Part shown: piece after piece, positions 34,067 to 34,677 of the stretch
Position numbering within the stretch: the stretch's first letter is position 1
How the letters are laid out: each line of letters starts with the position of its first letter
Assembly (NCBI GenBank): GCA_959604655.1
Contig: CAUHCL010000012.1
Location: 1-34,677, forward strand
Direction: 5' to 3'
DNA: 34,677 nucleotides
From: an uncultured Alistipes sp.
Lineage (GTDB): Bacteria > Bacteroidota > Bacteroidia > Bacteroidales > Rikenellaceae
The notes under the pieces: model-generated
The model's database searches: none
The model's input: only the letters and a program-made list of their open reading frames with translations
Told to the model about the DNA's origin: nothing
Program-made: the position numbers and the translations under genes

Positions 34067-34094
34067 GTTACCTTTTGTGCGGACAAAAGGTAAC
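34067..34094. repeat. Perfect 12-bp hairpin
   Basis: GTTACCTTTTGT (34067-34078), loop GCGG, ACAAAAGGTAAC (34083-34094). It could act as a terminator on either strand but no gene ends nearby, so a repeat or mobile-element part is more likely. Confidence 0.5.
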
Positions 34095-34104
34095 CTAAAA
34101 ACCG

Positions 34105-34246
34105 CCGCGGTGAAACGATTTCGGGGCCAGCCTTGCGCCTACGCTGAATCGGATGCCTGCGGCACTTTTGAAGCAATCAAAAGATTTCCGATTCTTAACG
34201 CTCCGTCGCCGCGGCCGCCCTTCGTCCGAAATCGCTTCTGCCGCGG
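34105..34246. repeat. Fold-back element with nested inverted repeats
   Basis: Outer arms CCGCGGTGAAACGATTTCGG (34105-34124) and its near-complement ending CCGCGG at 34246 (starting CCGAAATCG at 34226) enclose middle arms GAATCGG (34146-34152) / CCGATTC (34188-34194) and an inner hairpin CTTTTGA-AGCAA-TCAAAAG (34165-34183). No convincing coding sequence is present; the open frames here are in repeats and have no normal composition. Confidence 0.5.
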
Positions 34247-34281
34247 GATAGGCTGACGCGTGTGTAACACCCGAACAACTG

Positions 34282-34348
34282 CGCCGTGAAGCGGCGTTAT
34301 CTTCGGCGGCTCGCACCTTTGGTGCGACCCCCGCAGCCGCCGAAGATA
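34282..34348 (+). repeat. Bipartite palindromic repeat, family 1, copy C
   Basis: Variable hairpin CGCCG-TGAAG-CGGCG (34282-34296), one base, then core TATCTTCGGCGGCT (34298-34311), inner hairpin CGCACC-TTT-GGTGCG, an eight-base C-rich spacer ACCCCCGC and AGCCGCCGAAGATA (34335-34348). Outer arms are identical to copies A and B; the inner loop has T for C, and the abutting hairpin again differs. Confidence 0.8.
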
Positions 34349-34398
34349 AATACCACACGAACCCTCATCGGCGAACAGCAAACACCAAAATCGAAAAT

Positions 34399-34495
34399 GC
34401 AGTCCGCAGGACTGCGCGGGCCGCAGCCTCGCCCCTGCGGAGGCCCGCTATTCGCGTCCGCTCATTCACGCGGCCCCCGCAGGCTGCTGCCCGAG
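34399..34495 (+). repeat. Bipartite palindromic repeat, family 3, copy 2
   Basis: Variable hairpin GCAGTCC-GCA-GGACTGC (34399-34415) abuts the 33-nt core GCGGGCCGCAGCCTC...GGAGGCCCGC (34416-34448) directly. About 20 unrelated bases follow, then the tail GCGGCCCCCGCAGGC...TGCCCGAG (34470-34495). Layout and lengths match copy 1 at 33948-34042. Confidence 0.7.
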
Positions 34496-34561
34496 TGCCA
34501 CCCGCATTCCTGCCGCCATGGACAAACAACAAATCAAAAGCCGAAAACAGCCTCAACAAAA

Positions 34562-34596
34562 CACACCCCCGAAAGGCCGTACCTTTCGGGGGTGTG
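34562..34596 (-). terminator. Strong terminator of the gene at the right edge
   Basis: CACACCCCCGAAAGG (34562-34576) pairs perfectly over 15 bp with CCTTTCGGGGGTGTG (34582-34596) around CCGTA. On the minus strand the stem is followed by TTTTG. It lies 18 bp after the stop of the gene at 34615-34677. Confidence 0.85.
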
Positions 34597-34614
34597 CATG
34601 CTTTGCCGATCCGA

Positions 34615-34677
34615 TTATTCGGCGGCGGGAGCCTCGGCAGCCTCAGTTTCGGCAGAAGCGGCGGGAGCCGCAGCCTC
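34615..34677 (-). CDS. C-terminal tail of an Ala/Glu/Pro-rich protein (partial)
   Basis: Only the last 20 codons are in the window: EAAAPAASAETEAAEAPAAE, then TAA at 34617-34615. A strong terminator follows 18 bp later. Such acidic, Ala-rich tails occur on several Bacteroidetes ribosomal proteins (for example bS16 or bL17) and on other proteins, so the identity cannot be settled from this piece. The frame is supported by the fit of stop and terminator and the low-complexity but protein-like composition. Confidence 0.6.
   Translation of the reverse strand, partial: EAAAPAASAETEAAEAPAAE

Noticed and set aside
33708..34256. 182-codon open frame in the right-hand intergenic region
   Set aside because: It runs through four repeat structures and has no recognisable domain, start signal or promoter; most likely chance.

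Overview
The window reads as one stretch of chromosome from a GC-rich member of the Bacteroidales, most likely Alistipes or a close Rikenellaceae relative. That placement is inference. It rests on perfect Bacteroidetes -7 promoter boxes (TAnnTTTG) in front of genes on both strands, an S46 dipeptidyl-peptidase, a gldE-phosphopantetheinyl transferase pair, the murG-murC-ftsQ-ftsA-ftsZ order, and high GC with frequent ATA isoleucine codons. I see no rRNA, tRNA, CRISPR array, prophage or intact transposase.

Layout. 1-1.2 kb (-): 5' part of an FtsX-type ABC permease. 1.4-5.3 kb (+): YugP-type membrane zinc protease, SGNH-fold protein and MBOAT acyltransferase, tightly coupled. 5.5-7.6 kb (+): DPP7-type S46 peptidase, ending in a bidirectional terminator shared with a convergent phosphate permease (7.7-9.95 kb, -). 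10.2-11.7 kb (+): exported DUF4836-like protein. 12.0-15.8 kb (+): galE, a small outer-membrane barrel, a CBM9-like protein and an N-acetylhexosamine-kinase-like gene. 15.9-18.3 kb (-): small hypothetical, PPTase, gldE. 18.5-25.3 kb (-): ftsZ, ftsA, ftsQ, murC, murG, plus an unlisted 52-residue membrane protein overlapping murG. 25.3-29.5 kb (-): comM, a truncated dnaB paralogue, full-length dnaB. 29.8-33.5 kb (-): pncB, cinA and a pyrD-like gene. 33.5-34.6 kb: about 1 kb without genes, packed with repeats. 34.6 kb to the end (-): C-terminal tail of an Ala/Glu-rich protein.

Most genes are housekeeping: septal peptidoglycan precursor synthesis and divisome assembly (murG, murC, ftsQAZ), replication (dnaB), NAD and pyrimidine metabolism (pncB, pyrD-like), and envelope or sugar metabolism.

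The unusual content is mostly in non-coding DNA. Three unrelated families of palindromic repeats (seven clear copies) share one architecture: a conserved palindromic core with a short hairpin directly abutting its 5' side. The arms of that hairpin differ completely between copies but always pair. Two further copies of a ~174-bp element with ~23-bp terminal inverted repeats lie in opposite orientation 21.6 kb apart, each with the same end next to the -7 box of a gene (galE, pyrD-like). Among proteins, the standouts are an intact DnaB C-terminal-domain paralogue directly downstream of dnaB with mosaic similarity to it and an altered H4 motif, an FtsQ with a ~105-residue charged helical insertion, a DHODH-like protein lacking several orotate-binding residues, and an FtsZ with Arg in place of the T7-loop Asn.
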